From positions 1,054,001 to 1,118,000 of the forward strand of contig NW_026570222.1 of NCBI RefSeq assembly GCF_019649055.1: DNA of 64,000 bases, in the 5' to 3' direction. The stretch is from Paramacrobiotus metropolitanus (taxonomy: Eukaryota; Tardigrada; Eutardigrada; Parachela; Macrobiotidae). Positions 1 to 9,305 of the stretch are shown one piece after another; positions within the stretch are counted from its first letter, which is position 1, and each line of letters begins with the position of its first letter. The notes below the pieces were generated by a model. The model was not told where the DNA came from. It searched no databases and saw only the letters and a list, made by a program, of their open reading frames with translations. The translations under genes and the position numbers were made by a program.

Positions 1-44
1 TGTTAACGTATTTGTTTACTTTATTAAATGTTTTTTAAATGTAA

Positions 45-464
45 GTGTCAGAAGAATGCTATCAAACGAGGAATAAAATTCGAAAAAAATCAAATATCGG
101 CAAGAAAACCCGTAGAAACGAACATCAGAGAAGAATACGTCAACGAAGTGTACGCGAAGAAGGGAAATCTGCAGGAACCCTCAAGAAAGAAATATCAGGT
201 GCTGCAGAAGAAAAGGATTTAGCGAGCCAGGACGCAAAAATCCTCCGTCACGATTCTTCCTCACGAAACCAAGGCGGCCGTCCAAAATCAAGGAAACTCA
301 GTAAAGGTCATGAATCAAAAGAAAACGAAGAACTGCGAAAACACCTTTCAGGGAAGTTTCGCATACGCAAAGAATGTCCTGACGTAGATAAGCAGATGTC
401 CGACGTAGATGTCCTGACGTTGGCCGAACGGCTGAACCGATTTCGACGCGGCCAAGTGCGTTAA
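45..464 (+). other. Possible coding exon, charged low-complexity protein
   Basis: An open frame of about 139 codons, very rich in Lys, Arg, Glu and Ser, runs from the left edge into the repeat block. It opens on GTG, not ATG, so it would have to be an internal exon. Its last part (from about 414) overlaps the repeat module that recurs at 957, so that part is probably not coding. It lies upstream of and on the same strand as the PPP1R12 terminal exons at 6526, and the MYPT family has long charged disordered regions before its coiled coil, so it could be an upstream exon of that gene. That link is inference only. It could equally be chance. Confidence 0.25.
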
Positions 465-715
465 ATTCGTCTCAACGGCGCGAATGTTCTTACGATATTG
501 CGCCATCGATACGCCCCAAAAGGAAAGGAGTAGCCCCAAAAAACAAATTGTTGCCATGGGCCCCCATAGACATACATGGTAGATACATTGTCTGTTTGCG
601 GACCGTTCGGAAAAACCGAGACAGACCGCGGCCTTCGGCATCGGCACGTTACAAAGTATTGAAATTCAAGAAACATGTCCAAAAATTAATCGCAGTCAGT
701 CCCACCAGCGTGAGC
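417..715 (+). repeat. Interspersed module, copy 1
   Basis: First of six copies of an unclassified repeat. This copy is almost identical to the one at 957-1275. All copies share the start GCCGATTT/ACCGATTT followed by GACGC, and a conserved core AACAAATTGTTGCCATGGGC near the middle. I see no coding capacity. Confidence 0.75.
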
Positions 716-744
716 GGTATACCTCGTATTCTTTCATATACGAT

Positions 745-870
745 ATTTCTTAGATATCTTAGGTTTCTTAGGTTTTCTTAGGTTTCTTAGGCTTCTTAGG
801 TTTCTTAGGTTTCTTAAGTTTCTTAGATTTCTTCGGTTTCTTTGTTTTCTTAGGTTTCTTAGGTTTTCTT
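745..870 (+). repeat. TTAGGTTTC-type microsatellite
   Basis: A degenerate tandem array of CTTAGGTTT-like 9-10 nt units (TTTCTTAGG, TTTTCTTAGG and variants). The same array type recurs at about 1973-2165, 3505-3735 and 5083-5255. The unit contains the arthropod telomere word TTAGG, but the period is longer and irregular, so I read it as an interstitial simple repeat. Confidence 0.85.
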
Positions 871-884
871 AACGAAAGACATGT

Positions 885-922
885 ACGGATGTAGATCCCG
901 TAAACTGGTTATCTACATCCGT
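885..922. repeat. Palindromic separator 1
   Basis: Arms ACGGATGTAG and CTACATCCGT are separated by an 18 nt loop, giving a perfect 10 bp hairpin stem. The same palindrome occurs at 3812-3849, 4156-4193 and 4721-4759. Half copies with only one arm lie near 2246, 3425 and 6059. Confidence 0.8.
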
Positions 923-956
923 AACCACGTATACACGATTGATAATGTAGCCAATG

Positions 957-1275
957 TTTGGGCGAACGGCTGAACCGATTTCGACGCGGCCAAGTGCGTT
1001 AAATTCGTCTCAACGGCGCGAATGTCCTCACGCTATTGCGCCATCGATACGCCCCAAAAGGGAAGGAGTAGCCCCAAAAAACAAATTGTTGCCATGGGCC
1101 CCATAGACATACATGGTAAATACATTGTCGGTTCGCGGACCGTTCGGAAAAACCGAGACAGACCGCGGCCTTCGGCATCGGCACGTTACAAAGTATTGAA
1201 ATCTAAGAAACATGTGCAAAAAGTAATCGCAGTCAATCCCACCAGCGTGATCGATATACCTCGTATTCTTTCATA
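957..1275 (+). repeat. Interspersed module, copy 2
   Basis: A near-identical direct repeat of 417-715. It differs by scattered substitutions and single-base indels over about 300 bp. It is followed, like copy 1, by a run of TTCTTAGATATCTTAGGTTT that leads into microsatellite. Confidence 0.8.
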
Positions 1276-1326
1276 TACGATATTTCTTAGATATCTTAGG
1301 TTTCTTAGGTACTTTCAGGTTTCTTA

Positions 1327-1972
1327 CGAGGGAGATACCCGAACACGTCCGCGTCAGATCAGCATACACTTGGTACCATCAGAACCCTTAGAATTTCAGC
1401 TATTTTCTTCAAGAATCAAAACACCCCCAGATAAAGAACTCGAGTTTAGGGATCTCTGAGAAGCCAGCATAGATATGATGGCTGACTTCCATCGAAACGT
1501 CAGCAGCCGCCATACGCATTGTCCAGCCTAGATACGCCATGCGTTACGCATAGTCTGGCTGCAATCTGTTGATTCTGTATTGGCTTTGTTGACGGCTGTC
1601 TCACCTATTTTGCCCTATCGCGCGCACAGCATCCGCGGTTGCATTGATCTCTATGCAGCTAGTCGATGCTGCTGCGCTTAATGAGTTAAAAAACTGCGAT
1701 AGCTATCGATAAAGCGCTATTTAACTTCTCGCTGAAAGACGGTTGCGCAATCTCGCATCCGTACAGACGCGCCGTATAGCTCTGTATGGCGTCTGCTGAC
1801 GTTTCGATGGAAATGAGCCATCATATCTGTGTTGGCTTCTCAGGGATCCCTAAACTCGAGTTCTTTATCTGGGGGTATTTTGATTATCAAAGAAAATAGC
1901 TGAAATTCTAAGGATTCTAATGGTACCAAGTGTATGCTGATCTGACGCGGACGTGTTCGGGTATCTCCCTCG
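1327..1972. mobile_element. Foldback MITE, PIF/Harbinger-like
   Basis: A 646 bp non-autonomous element. Its ends are inverted repeats of about 190 bp: the left arm begins CGAGGGAGATACCCGAACAC and the right arm is its reverse complement, ending at 1972. The element sits inside a microsatellite and is flanked on both sides by TTA (1324-1326 and 1973-1975). A 3 bp TWA target-site duplication is the hallmark of PIF/Harbinger elements, so that superfamily is the best fit. No transposase is encoded. Arm divergence is a few percent, indicating a fairly recent insertion. Confidence 0.8.
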
Positions 1973-1975
1973 TTA

Positions 1976-2165
1976 GGTATTCTTATGTATTCTTAGGTTT
2001 CTCACGTTTCTTAGGTTTCTTAGGTTTTCTTGGGTATTCTCAGGTTTCTTAGGCATTCTTAGGTATTCTTAGGTTTCTCAGGTTTCTTAGGTTTCTTAGG
2101 TTTCTTAGGCTTTCTTAGGGTTTCTCAAGTTTTCTTAGATTTTCTCTTTCTTAAATTTCGTAGTT
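1976..2165 (+). repeat. TTAGGTTTC-type microsatellite
   Basis: A longer array of the CTTAGGTTT-type unit, continuing the microsatellite interrupted by the MITE at 1327-1972. Confidence 0.85.
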
Positions 2166-2232
2166 TTCTTAGCGGCTGTGACCAATGCGATTAACCGTTG
2201 CGAAGTGTGCATTTCGTAACAGACTTGCGCCG

Positions 2233-2545
2233 CAGAAGTTTGTGTACGGATGTAGATCCCGTAAACTGGTTATATGAATACTGTACATCTCTTGCAGGTT
2301 TTCGGCCTCTCCTCTTTGTTACCGATGTTCTCGGCTTCCACTGAGCCGATTTTGCAGCTTTAAATTTTCACAGAATCTTTTCAAAACGTAGAGTAACACA
2401 AAGCTAGTGGTTTTTCTACTCTAACAAGTAGAATAAGCCCAGTGGTCACTCAAAGGCTTGTTGCCATGGATGCCATAGGGCTAACATGCGCTTGTTTTTC
2501 ACCACGGGCAAATTAGGGTTAAACAAGAAACAGCATTGGCTTCGC
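2233..2545 (+). repeat. Interspersed segment, copy 1 of 2
   Basis: This segment recurs, diverged, at about 6055-6330. Shared landmarks in order are the palindrome left arm, TGGTTATATGAATACT, TTTCGGCC, and CAGTGGTCACTCAAA followed by CTTGTTxCCATGGATGCCAT. I see no coding frame. The rest of 2545-3060 is AT-rich and holds nothing I recognise. Confidence 0.65.
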
Positions 2546-3079
2546 CTCTGCGTATTTGTGGACCACATACCGAGCGAACGAATGATTCAGTCAGTTTTAA
2601 AATAAAATGAAAAGTAGCATCCGAGGCACAAACGAAACAAATTTTAATGGCGAAAAGTCAACATTTGAAGAACCAGGCATCAGATATCGGCTTAATCGAC
2701 CTCAACTCATAAGAAAAAGTGCAAACTGCTAACGTAATATATAATGCCAGTAAACGTCCGCTTGTTGGCTGGTCAATGATCTAATTGCAGAAACAGGAAG
2801 ATTTTCAGCTGATACAAACGCAAGTTGACCGAAGAGCATTCGTTGTGACCAGTTTAATCAAATAAACTGAAGGCGATCTATTGTCTTACATTCCTATAAA
2901 ACTATCTCTTTTCAAAAAAATTCCTAACTGCTAGTGAATTACTACTGCTACCTCAAAAGACTGCAACATTTGAATTTTCAACGAGTCTATTTGCCCAGTC
3001 GTAATCCAATATTCATCCGTGCTCAGCTTGTTAACTACATCCGTAACAGCCATGACGGCCTTTGCTAAGAAAATTATGT

Positions 3080-3240
3080 TTGGACAAACGGGTAGGCCGA
3101 TTTCGACGCGGTAAAGTGCGCCAGAATCGTCGCAACGACTCCGGTGATGTTGCGCTATTGCCGAACCGATGCGCCTCGAGGGGAAAGCAGGTGCCTCAAA
3201 AAACAAATTGTTGCCATGGGCCTGTCAGCCTCGGCTTCAG
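3080..3240 (+). repeat. Interspersed module, copy 3
   Basis: A diverged copy of the module at 417 and 957, recognised by GGCCGATTTCGACGCGGTAA and AACAAATTGTTGCCATGGGC. It is preceded by GCTCAGCTTGTTAACTACAT, a phrase partly repeated near 6410. Confidence 0.7.
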
Positions 3241-3504
3241 ACATCGATCCCATCTGGTTAAAGCAAAGTACTGTAAACAACGTTTACTGCTTATTATTTC
3301 CGGGTGTGAAGTACAGGACGCACCTCGGCCACCGGCCTCCATGCGTAAAAAGCCAAAGTTTTTATCCGGAATACCTCGACAAATTTTAATAATGTATGCG
3401 TCCGACGCCGTAATATCACACAACTGGGTACGGATGTAGTCCTCCGTACACTAGTTAATATCGTATATGAAAGAATACCTCGTATTCTTTCATATACGAT
3501 ATTT

Positions 3505-3735
3505 CTTAGATATCTTAGGTTTCTTAGGCTTCTTAATTTCTTAGGATTCTTAGGTCTTCTTAGGTATTCTCAGGTTTTTTAGGTGTTCTTAGGGAATCTT
3601 AGGTTTCTCAGGTTTCTTAGGTTTCTTAGGTTTCTTATATTTCTTGGGTTTCTTAGTTTTCTTAGGTTTCTTAGGCTTTCTTAGGGTTTCTGACGTTTTC
3701 TTAGATTTTCGCTTTCTTAAATTTCGCAGTTTTCT
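3505..3735 (+). repeat. TTAGGTTTC-type microsatellite
   Basis: A third array of CTTAGGTTT-like units, about 230 bp. Its right end runs into TTTCTTAGCGGCTG, which also follows the array ending near 2170, so array and flank were copied together. Confidence 0.85.
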
Positions 3736-3811
3736 TAGCGGCTGGGACCAATGCGATCAACCGTTGCGAAGTGGGCATTTCGTAACAAACTTGCGCCGCA
3801 AAAGTTTGTGT

Positions 3812-3849
3812 ACGGATGTAGATCCCGTAAACTGGTTAACTACATCCGT
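3812..3849. repeat. Palindromic separator 2
   Basis: Same ACGGATGTAG / CTACATCCGT hairpin as at 885-922, directly upstream of module copy 4. Confidence 0.8.
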
Positions 3850-3884
3850 AACAACCGTGACAGAGTAAGGTTAAAAAACCTATG

Positions 3885-4100
3885 TTTGGGAGAACGGGTA
3901 GGCCGATTTCAACGCGGTCAAGTTCGCCAGAACCGCTGCAACGCCCCGGTGGATGTTACGCTATTACCGAGACGATGCGCCTCGAGGGGAAAAAAGGGGA
4001 CCGGAAAGGAAAGTTGTTACCATGGGCCTCCATAGACATACATGGACAAGTTGTTCCCATGTGCGTAAATGACACAACACGCCTCGGCCACCGGCCTCGA
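3885..4100 (+). repeat. Interspersed module, copy 4
   Basis: Module copy starting GGGAGAACGGGTAGGCCGAT. The core differs slightly from the others (AAGTTGTTACCATGGGCC). It ends with a GCCTCGGCCACCGGCCTCGA phrase. Confidence 0.7.
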
Positions 4101-4200
4101 TGCGAACAAAAATAAAATTAATTAATCACCAAAAGCCGACGCCGATAAATTGGTTACGGATGTAGTCCTCCGTAAACTGGTTAACTACATCCGTAACAGC
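4027..4200 (+). repeat. 170 bp direct repeat, copy 1 of 2
   Basis: Nearly identical to 4594-4765. Both run from CCATAGACATACATGGACAA through the GCCTCGGCC phrase to the palindromic separator. The short distance between the copies suggests local duplication. Confidence 0.8.
4156..4193. repeat. Palindromic separator 3
   Basis: Same hairpin as at 885-922, with loop variant TCCTCCGTAAACTGGTTA. It stands between module copies 4 and 5. Confidence 0.8.
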
Positions 4201-4225
4201 CGTGACGGCCTTTGCTAAGAAAATT

Positions 4226-4385
4226 ATGTTTGGACGAACGGGTAGGCCGATTTTGACGCGGTAAAGAGCGCCAGAATCGTCGCAACGAAGCGGGTGATGT
4301 TGCGCTATTGCCGATCTGATGCGCCTCAAAGGGGGAGCATGACCCTCAAAAAACAAATTGTTGCCATGGGCCTGCATGTCGCGGC
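4226..4385 (+). repeat. Interspersed module, copy 5
   Basis: Module copy with TAGGCCGATTTTGACGCGGT and the core AACAAATTGTTGCCATGGGC. Its upstream flank (CCGTGACGGCCTTTGCTAAG) is shared with copy 3. Confidence 0.7.
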
Positions 4386-4593
4386 TTCGGACCTCGCTCC
4401 AAACTAAGTACGGTACTAGTTAAGCACAGTGTTGTGACTTAAGTATCTTCTCCGTTGCGTAAAGGACACAACACGCCTCGGCCACCGGCCTCGATGCGCA
4501 AAAAAAAACGAAATTGAATCGCTAAAACTAACGCCGATCGCCAAACCGACGCCGACGAATTAGATACGGATGTAGTGCTCCTGCTCCTGCTCC

Positions 4594-4765
4594 TCCATAG
4601 ACATACATGGACAAGTTGTTCCCATGTGCGTAAATGACACAACACGCCTCGGCCAGCGGCCTCGATGCGAACAAAAACAAAATTAATTAATCACCAAAAG
4701 CCGATGCCGATAAATTGGTTACGGATGTAGTCCTCCGTAAACTGGTTATCTACATCCGTAACATC
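4594..4765 (+). repeat. 170 bp direct repeat, copy 2 of 2
   Basis: Second copy of 4027-4200, preceded by a short CTCCTG trinucleotide-like run. It contains palindromic separator 4 at 4721-4759. Confidence 0.8.
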
Positions 4766-4794
4766 TTATACACGAGTATGCTTTGTTCCGAATG

Positions 4795-4950
4795 ATTGGC
4801 CGAACGGCTGGGCCGATTTTGACGCAGTAAAGTGCGCCAGAATCGTCGAAACGACGCCAGTAATGTTACGCTAATGCGAAACCGATGCGCCCCAACGGGG
4901 AAACAAAGGCCCCAAATAACAAATTGTTGCCATGGGCCCCCATAGACGGC
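4795..4950 (+). repeat. Interspersed module, copy 6
   Basis: Most diverged module copy, with GGCCGATTTTGACGCAGTAA and AACAAATTGTTGCCATGGGC. It ends in a CCGCGGCCTTCGGCATCG phrase also seen in copies 1 and 2. Confidence 0.65.
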
Positions 4951-5082
4951 CGTGGGCTAATAATCTGCACAGTCGCAGCGACAGAGGCGGCCCGCGGCCT
5001 TCGGCATCGCTTCGGTGAAAAAAATTAAAAAATCGTAAAAGTACGACAATTGTATTCTTTGCCTTTCTTGACTTTCTTGCTA

Positions 5083-5255
5083 TCGTAGATTTCGTAGGTT
5101 TCTTAGGTTTCTTATTTTTCTTAGGTTTTGTTAGGTTTCTTAAGTTTTCTTAGGTTTTCTTAGGTCTTCTTAGGTTTTCTTAGGTTTCTTAGGTTTCTTA
5201 AGTTTTCTTAGGTTTTTCTAGGTTGCTTAGGTTTCTTAGGCGTCTTACAATTCTT
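5083..5255 (+). repeat. TTAGGTTTC-type microsatellite
   Basis: Fourth array of the same simple repeat. It ends about 75 bp before the hAT-like MITE. Confidence 0.85.
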
Positions 5256-5329
5256 ACGCTTAAAAAAACTTTCTGAATGCAGAAGATTCGTATATTTCAT
5301 TAACTAAAAAATTTCGAAACCTTCGAAAC

Positions 5330-6026
5330 CAGGCCCGTCGCGAGACCCCTGTGCAATTTTCAAAAAAAAACTCCTCCTACAGTTTTCATCGGGAAATTTT
5401 TCTGAATACACCATTAGATTCGTCGTGAAATTCTGAACAAAATGGTTGAGGCCGATTTTTGAAATTCGCATTTCCCCCTAGACCCTTACTACGGGCGGTC
5501 CCCAATTCGACAGCCTGACTTCTGGGGAATTCTCCCGTGCACTTTCAAAAATATACTTCTCCTACAGTTTTTATCGCATATTTTTTCTGAAAACATTCCT
5601 GAACGCGCCGTAAAATTCTGAACAAAATGGTTGAGGCCAAATTTCAAAATTCGCTCCTCCCCAAGGACGTCCACCCGGGCGGTCGCCTATGTCACAACCC
5701 AAGTTTTGGGGCTTTTCCCCCTGACCCCTCAGAAATAGAGAAATCATTTGCGCTTGAAATACTAATTGTATCACTTAAAAAGGCTCGAGAAGGTGTCTTT
5801 GACTGCCCTTGGGGGCCAGGGGGGAATGCCCCAAGAACTGAGCTGTCGCATTGGCGACCGCCCGTAGTAAGGGTCTAGGGGGAAATGCGAATTTCAAAAA
5901 TCAGCCTCAACCGTTTTGTTCAGAATTTCACGACAAATCCAATGGTGTATTCAGAAAAATTTTCTGATGAAAACTGTAGGAGGAGTATTTTTTTGAAAAT
6001 TGCACAAGGGTCTCGCGACGGGCCTG
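5330..6026. mobile_element. Foldback MITE, hAT-like
   Basis: A 697 bp element with inverted ends of about 180 bp. The termini read CAGGCCCGTCGCGAGACC and its reverse complement. It is flanked by a perfect 8 bp direct repeat TTCGAAAC at 5322-5329 and 6027-6034. CAG-type termini with an 8 bp target-site duplication are the signature of hAT elements. Part of the left arm (about 5370-5460) is repeated in direct orientation inside the element at about 5548-5655. No transposase is encoded. Short open frames inside it are not genes. Confidence 0.88.
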
Positions 6027-6054
6027 TTCGAAACTAAAGTACGCTGCGAACAAT

Positions 6055-6330
6055 ACGTACGGATGTAGATCCCGTACACTGGTTATATGAATACTAACTA
6101 TCTGTGCCAGGATTTCGGCCCCCCTCCTTCGGCGCCGGTGATCTCAGCTTCTACTCATCCAATTTTCCTGCTTTAAAATGCTTTAGAAACCTCCCGATCA
6201 CGCGGGTGTTCTAAGACCAATCGTCATTGGCAAATTTCAAAAACTCAAGTCCAGTGGTCACTCAAAAGCTTGTTACCATGGATGCCATTGGGCTAACATG
6301 GGAGGGTTCGCGCTCGTGGGCTTACTAATT
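6055..6330 (+). repeat. Interspersed segment, copy 2 of 2
   Basis: Diverged second copy of 2233-2545 with the same landmarks in the same order. The remaining bases to 6525 hold no gene I can see and are probably intron or upstream DNA of the PPP1R12 exons. Confidence 0.6.
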
Positions 6331-6525
6331 TGCAAATTTCCAGGGAAACAGCTTTTGTTCTAACCATGTTGCAACGTATTGCAATCTGAGATAGTCGCAA
6401 GCCAATATTCATCCGTGCTCAGCTTGTTATTATATATCTGTAAGACTGTACGTACAATGTACATACTACATACCGATACTGTCTGTATACTGATGTGGGA
6501 TGGTTAATTGTTATCTGTATTATAG

Positions 6526-7040
6526 ATGTACGAACAAGAGAAACTGGAGAACGAAAAGCTAAGGAAAAAATTAACAGACGTGGAGAAAGAACTTTCGGAT
6601 GTCAAAACCGATACCCTTAAGCATTCTGTAAGTTGGGCATTGGTGGTTAACTTATTCACAAATACCGGCGGTGCTTTGTTGCTAATAATAATATGGGTGT
6701 GGTTATGCACTAATCAAGCGCGCTTGTTGTTAGAATGTAAATCGGCCTAACGCTTTATCGGAAACTGAAAAGCGGGTATGGTGTAATTTATATTTACTAG
6801 TGACTTTGTACTACCATTCACATGTTGTGTTTACTTCACAGGAACGAAGAGCAATGGAGCGGAAGATTGCCGAGATGGAAGAAGAACTAAAGGTACTATA
6901 CTAGAGCCATAACCGTAATTTTTTTCATGCCATTACATGTATTGTACCGCCAGGAATTAGAGACACTCCGAGCCGACAACCAAAGGCTAAAAGAAGAAAA
7001 TGGCGCTCTCATTCGAGTCATAAGCAAGTTGTCCAAATAA
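6526..7040 (+). CDS. Myosin phosphatase targeting subunit (PPP1R12/MYPT), C-terminal exons
   Basis: Three phase-0 exons (6526-6627, 6842-6892, 6954-7040) encode an 79-residue coiled coil that ends at a TAA. The last exon encodes [20 protein letters not shown] followed by SK, close to identical with the C-terminus of vertebrate MYPT1/PPP1R12A, and the middle exon matches its ERRAxERKIxEMEEELK segment. In the family this leucine-zipper end contributes to dimerisation and binding of cGMP-dependent kinase, while ankyrin repeats and the PP1-binding motif lie N-terminal. Those parts are not in the window, so this is either the tail of a gene starting left of position 1, with the repeat block as intron, or a short M20-like product. 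The first exon begins with ATG directly after a splice acceptor, so a short product is possible. Paralogue (A, B or C) not assigned. Confidence 0.88.
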
Positions 7041-7860
7041 CGTTTCGGTTGATGGGATTTGGGATGGATTGTGGTTCTTACTTCGTGTGAAACTTTCGAA
7101 TGCCTTTTCCGGAAGAAGTTTTTATTGTGCCAAGAGGTATAATCAAGCAGATTTGCGGTTGGCGTCTTCTGTGCTCACCTATCCAGATGAATTCAATGGC
7201 CTTCGATTTGTGTTTTTCTTTTTTTGATTTATTTTACCTATCCATTAATTGTGGCATAACCGCCGTTAAGTCCATTTGGATGATTGGATCTGCCCATCAG
7301 TTTGTATACCATTTCAGTGCCTTGTTACCTGAACCATCCGCTGTACAAAGCTGTATTTTTCTCGGTTGGGCTCTGGGTTGGAGTTGGAGAGCTGTTAGTT
7401 CGATATGTTTTTCTTACCGCAGAGCTTTTACATCTGCACTAAAATTTTTAAGTTTTTATCAGTTATTTTTTATTTAACGTCAGCTCGGTGGCTGAACGAC
7501 TGCTGGTGGTATTTTGATTTTGGAGTGCCTAAAGGGAATTTTAATAAAAATAAAGTCAGCGAAAGCACTACCAGTACCAGGTGTTGTTTATTGATGCCAG
7601 ATCCAACGTAATGCATCGGTCTTCTATTCGTTCACCAGTTAGGTAATGTAAGAAATGGTAGGGTAGTGATCACAGCATTAAATCCCCAACCTGCGGGAGT
7701 TCAAGCAAGGTGGGTTCAAGTATACGTCGAAGTACAGCACTTGTGACTTATTAAACTACGTACAGCGCGTACCGCTAACCAGTAAGGCGCGAACTGACCA
7801 TAACTCACCATCAAGTGGCTTTTATTATGCTTTAACAACATTGCATAGTGTGCAGTGCAC
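7041..7860 (+). other. 3' flank of PPP1R12, no gene seen
   Basis: Probable 3' UTR and intergenic DNA. Several short open frames occur, but none has splice context or a recognisable domain. Confidence 0.5.
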
Positions 7861-8379
7861 CAGGGATGGGCATCGGATAAGATTTCTTTATCCTAATCCC
7901 AACTCCTAAGCAACACTTTTTAAAATCATCCTTATCCAAAGTTTTTCTATTTCCTTATAATGATAATCGGATAATTGTCCAAAAAGGCAATTTTTTATTT
8001 TTTATAAGAAAAAAATTTGGACAAAATTCAGCGCTTAGTTTCTGAATAAAACAGAAGTTAGTAATGGCTAAAGTTATTAACGCCATCGATTTAAACTAAA
8101 GCAAAAGCGCCAATGTACCGGCATTACTACCGTACTACCGCGTCAGTACTGCTCTCCTTAATAATAACAAGAGAATTCGGGTTTATCGAATAAAAATTGT
8201 AAGCAACGTTTACCAGCACAAATTGATTTGTCGGATAAGGTTCGGACAAGCAGCCATTATCCGACCCTATCCGAATGCTACGGCAAGTTATCCTTATCCG
8301 AACGTTTCGGATAATTATCCTGTATCCTATCCGAAACTCGGATAGGATAAAATATTCCTATCCGATGTCCATCTCTCGT
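7861..8379. mobile_element. Decayed hAT-like MITE
   Basis: The left end reads CAGGGATGGGCATCGGATA and the right end is its imperfect inverse, TATCCGATGTCCATCTCT. CAGGGATGGGCA is a common hAT terminal sequence. The interior is filled with TATCC/GGATA words in both orientations. The flanks (GTGCAC and GTGAAC) may be a decayed target-site duplication. No open frame of note. An old, non-autonomous copy is the best reading. Confidence 0.5.
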
Positions 8380-8487
8380 GAACACTTCATCCATTGCAGC
8401 TCACAAAACAAGCGAAAAGTATCGCCATTGTCAGTAAATGGTAAATCATTCGAGATCCACATGTGAGTGTCATTATGTCTCATTACA

Positions 8488-9305
8488 TTATGATTTTGTA
8501 TTTTGGTCGGGAAAGAACTCGTCGTTACGCGTGGAATCATTTGTAGAATTACCGATCGATTCGCCATTTTGTGCTTTAAGCAGTCTTTTTTTCAGGTTTC
8601 TCTCCTCCGCTTTCATTTTCCTCTGCTCCTCTCTCCATATAAACTGTCTCTTTTTCTGCATCAGAAAACTGTTCTCTCCGTTATGAAAATCATCTAGTCG
8701 TTTCTGCAGCTCTTGGCGAGCCAAGATCCGATTGCGCTCCTGCGTTCGCTCTTGTTGACATTTAATAATAATTCCAGTTGGAAGATGCCTTAACTGGACG
8801 CACGTGCTTCTTTTATTGACGTTCTGCCCTCCCGCTCCACCACTCTGCAATTGTTCAGCGAAATACAGCACCTTGCAACTCAAAATTCAAAATACGGTAG
8901 CACTTCATACACACGAACACGAGTGCTCCCTGAAAGTCACAATATCGCACTGCACAGCGCATTAATCCAGAATTTACTGAGATATCCAGATATCTTGAGC
9001 AGCATCCTTTTAAGTTGGAAATGTAAAATTTGCTATTAAATCTCGATATCATAAGGACAAAAACTAAAGTAAAGGCATCGTCAGATTTACTCAATTACCC
9101 TCACAAACGATTCCTCGATTTCGTCTTCGTTCAGCGGTGGATATTGGTGTCTGCTTCGAACGCCGTTCATCATGCCAGTAGAACGAAAGATCCGCAATCC
9201 GCTCTTGCTTTGCAGAACTGTATCAGACATTGCTATCAAGCGATAAAAACTTGAAAAAGACATAACGATTATAGAAGCCCGTCGAATTTCGGCTTCATAC
9301 CACAA
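8488..9305 (-). CDS. MTRFR: Mitochondrial translation release factor in rescue (MTRFR/C12orf65)
   Basis: Two exons: 9305-9099 and 8844-8488, joined in phase 0 (donor GTAATT, acceptor TTGCAG). The product of 187 residues has the class I release-factor GGQ motif at about residues 74-76 inside SGGAGGQNVNKRS, followed by a CVQLRHLPTGI-type strand and a basic C-terminal tail. A PPLNEDEIEESFVR segment right before the GGQ domain matches the vertebrate PPLxExxxEEQFVK. The family lacks codon-recognition domains and rescues stalled mitochondrial ribosomes by hydrolysing peptidyl-tRNA. The N-terminus is basic and hydroxylated, suiting a mitochondrial presequence. A second Met at residue 15 is an alternative start. 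The gene is divergent from NADK, with 768 bp between starts. Confidence 0.92.

Noticed and set aside
548-1459. Similar open frames in both halves of the first repeat pair (+ and - strands)
   Set aside because: The similarity reflects the duplicated module itself; frames are short, present on both strands and broken in other copies.
5627-5878. 83-codon + frame in the hAT-like MITE
   Set aside because: Lies inside the foldback element and shows no transposase or other domain.
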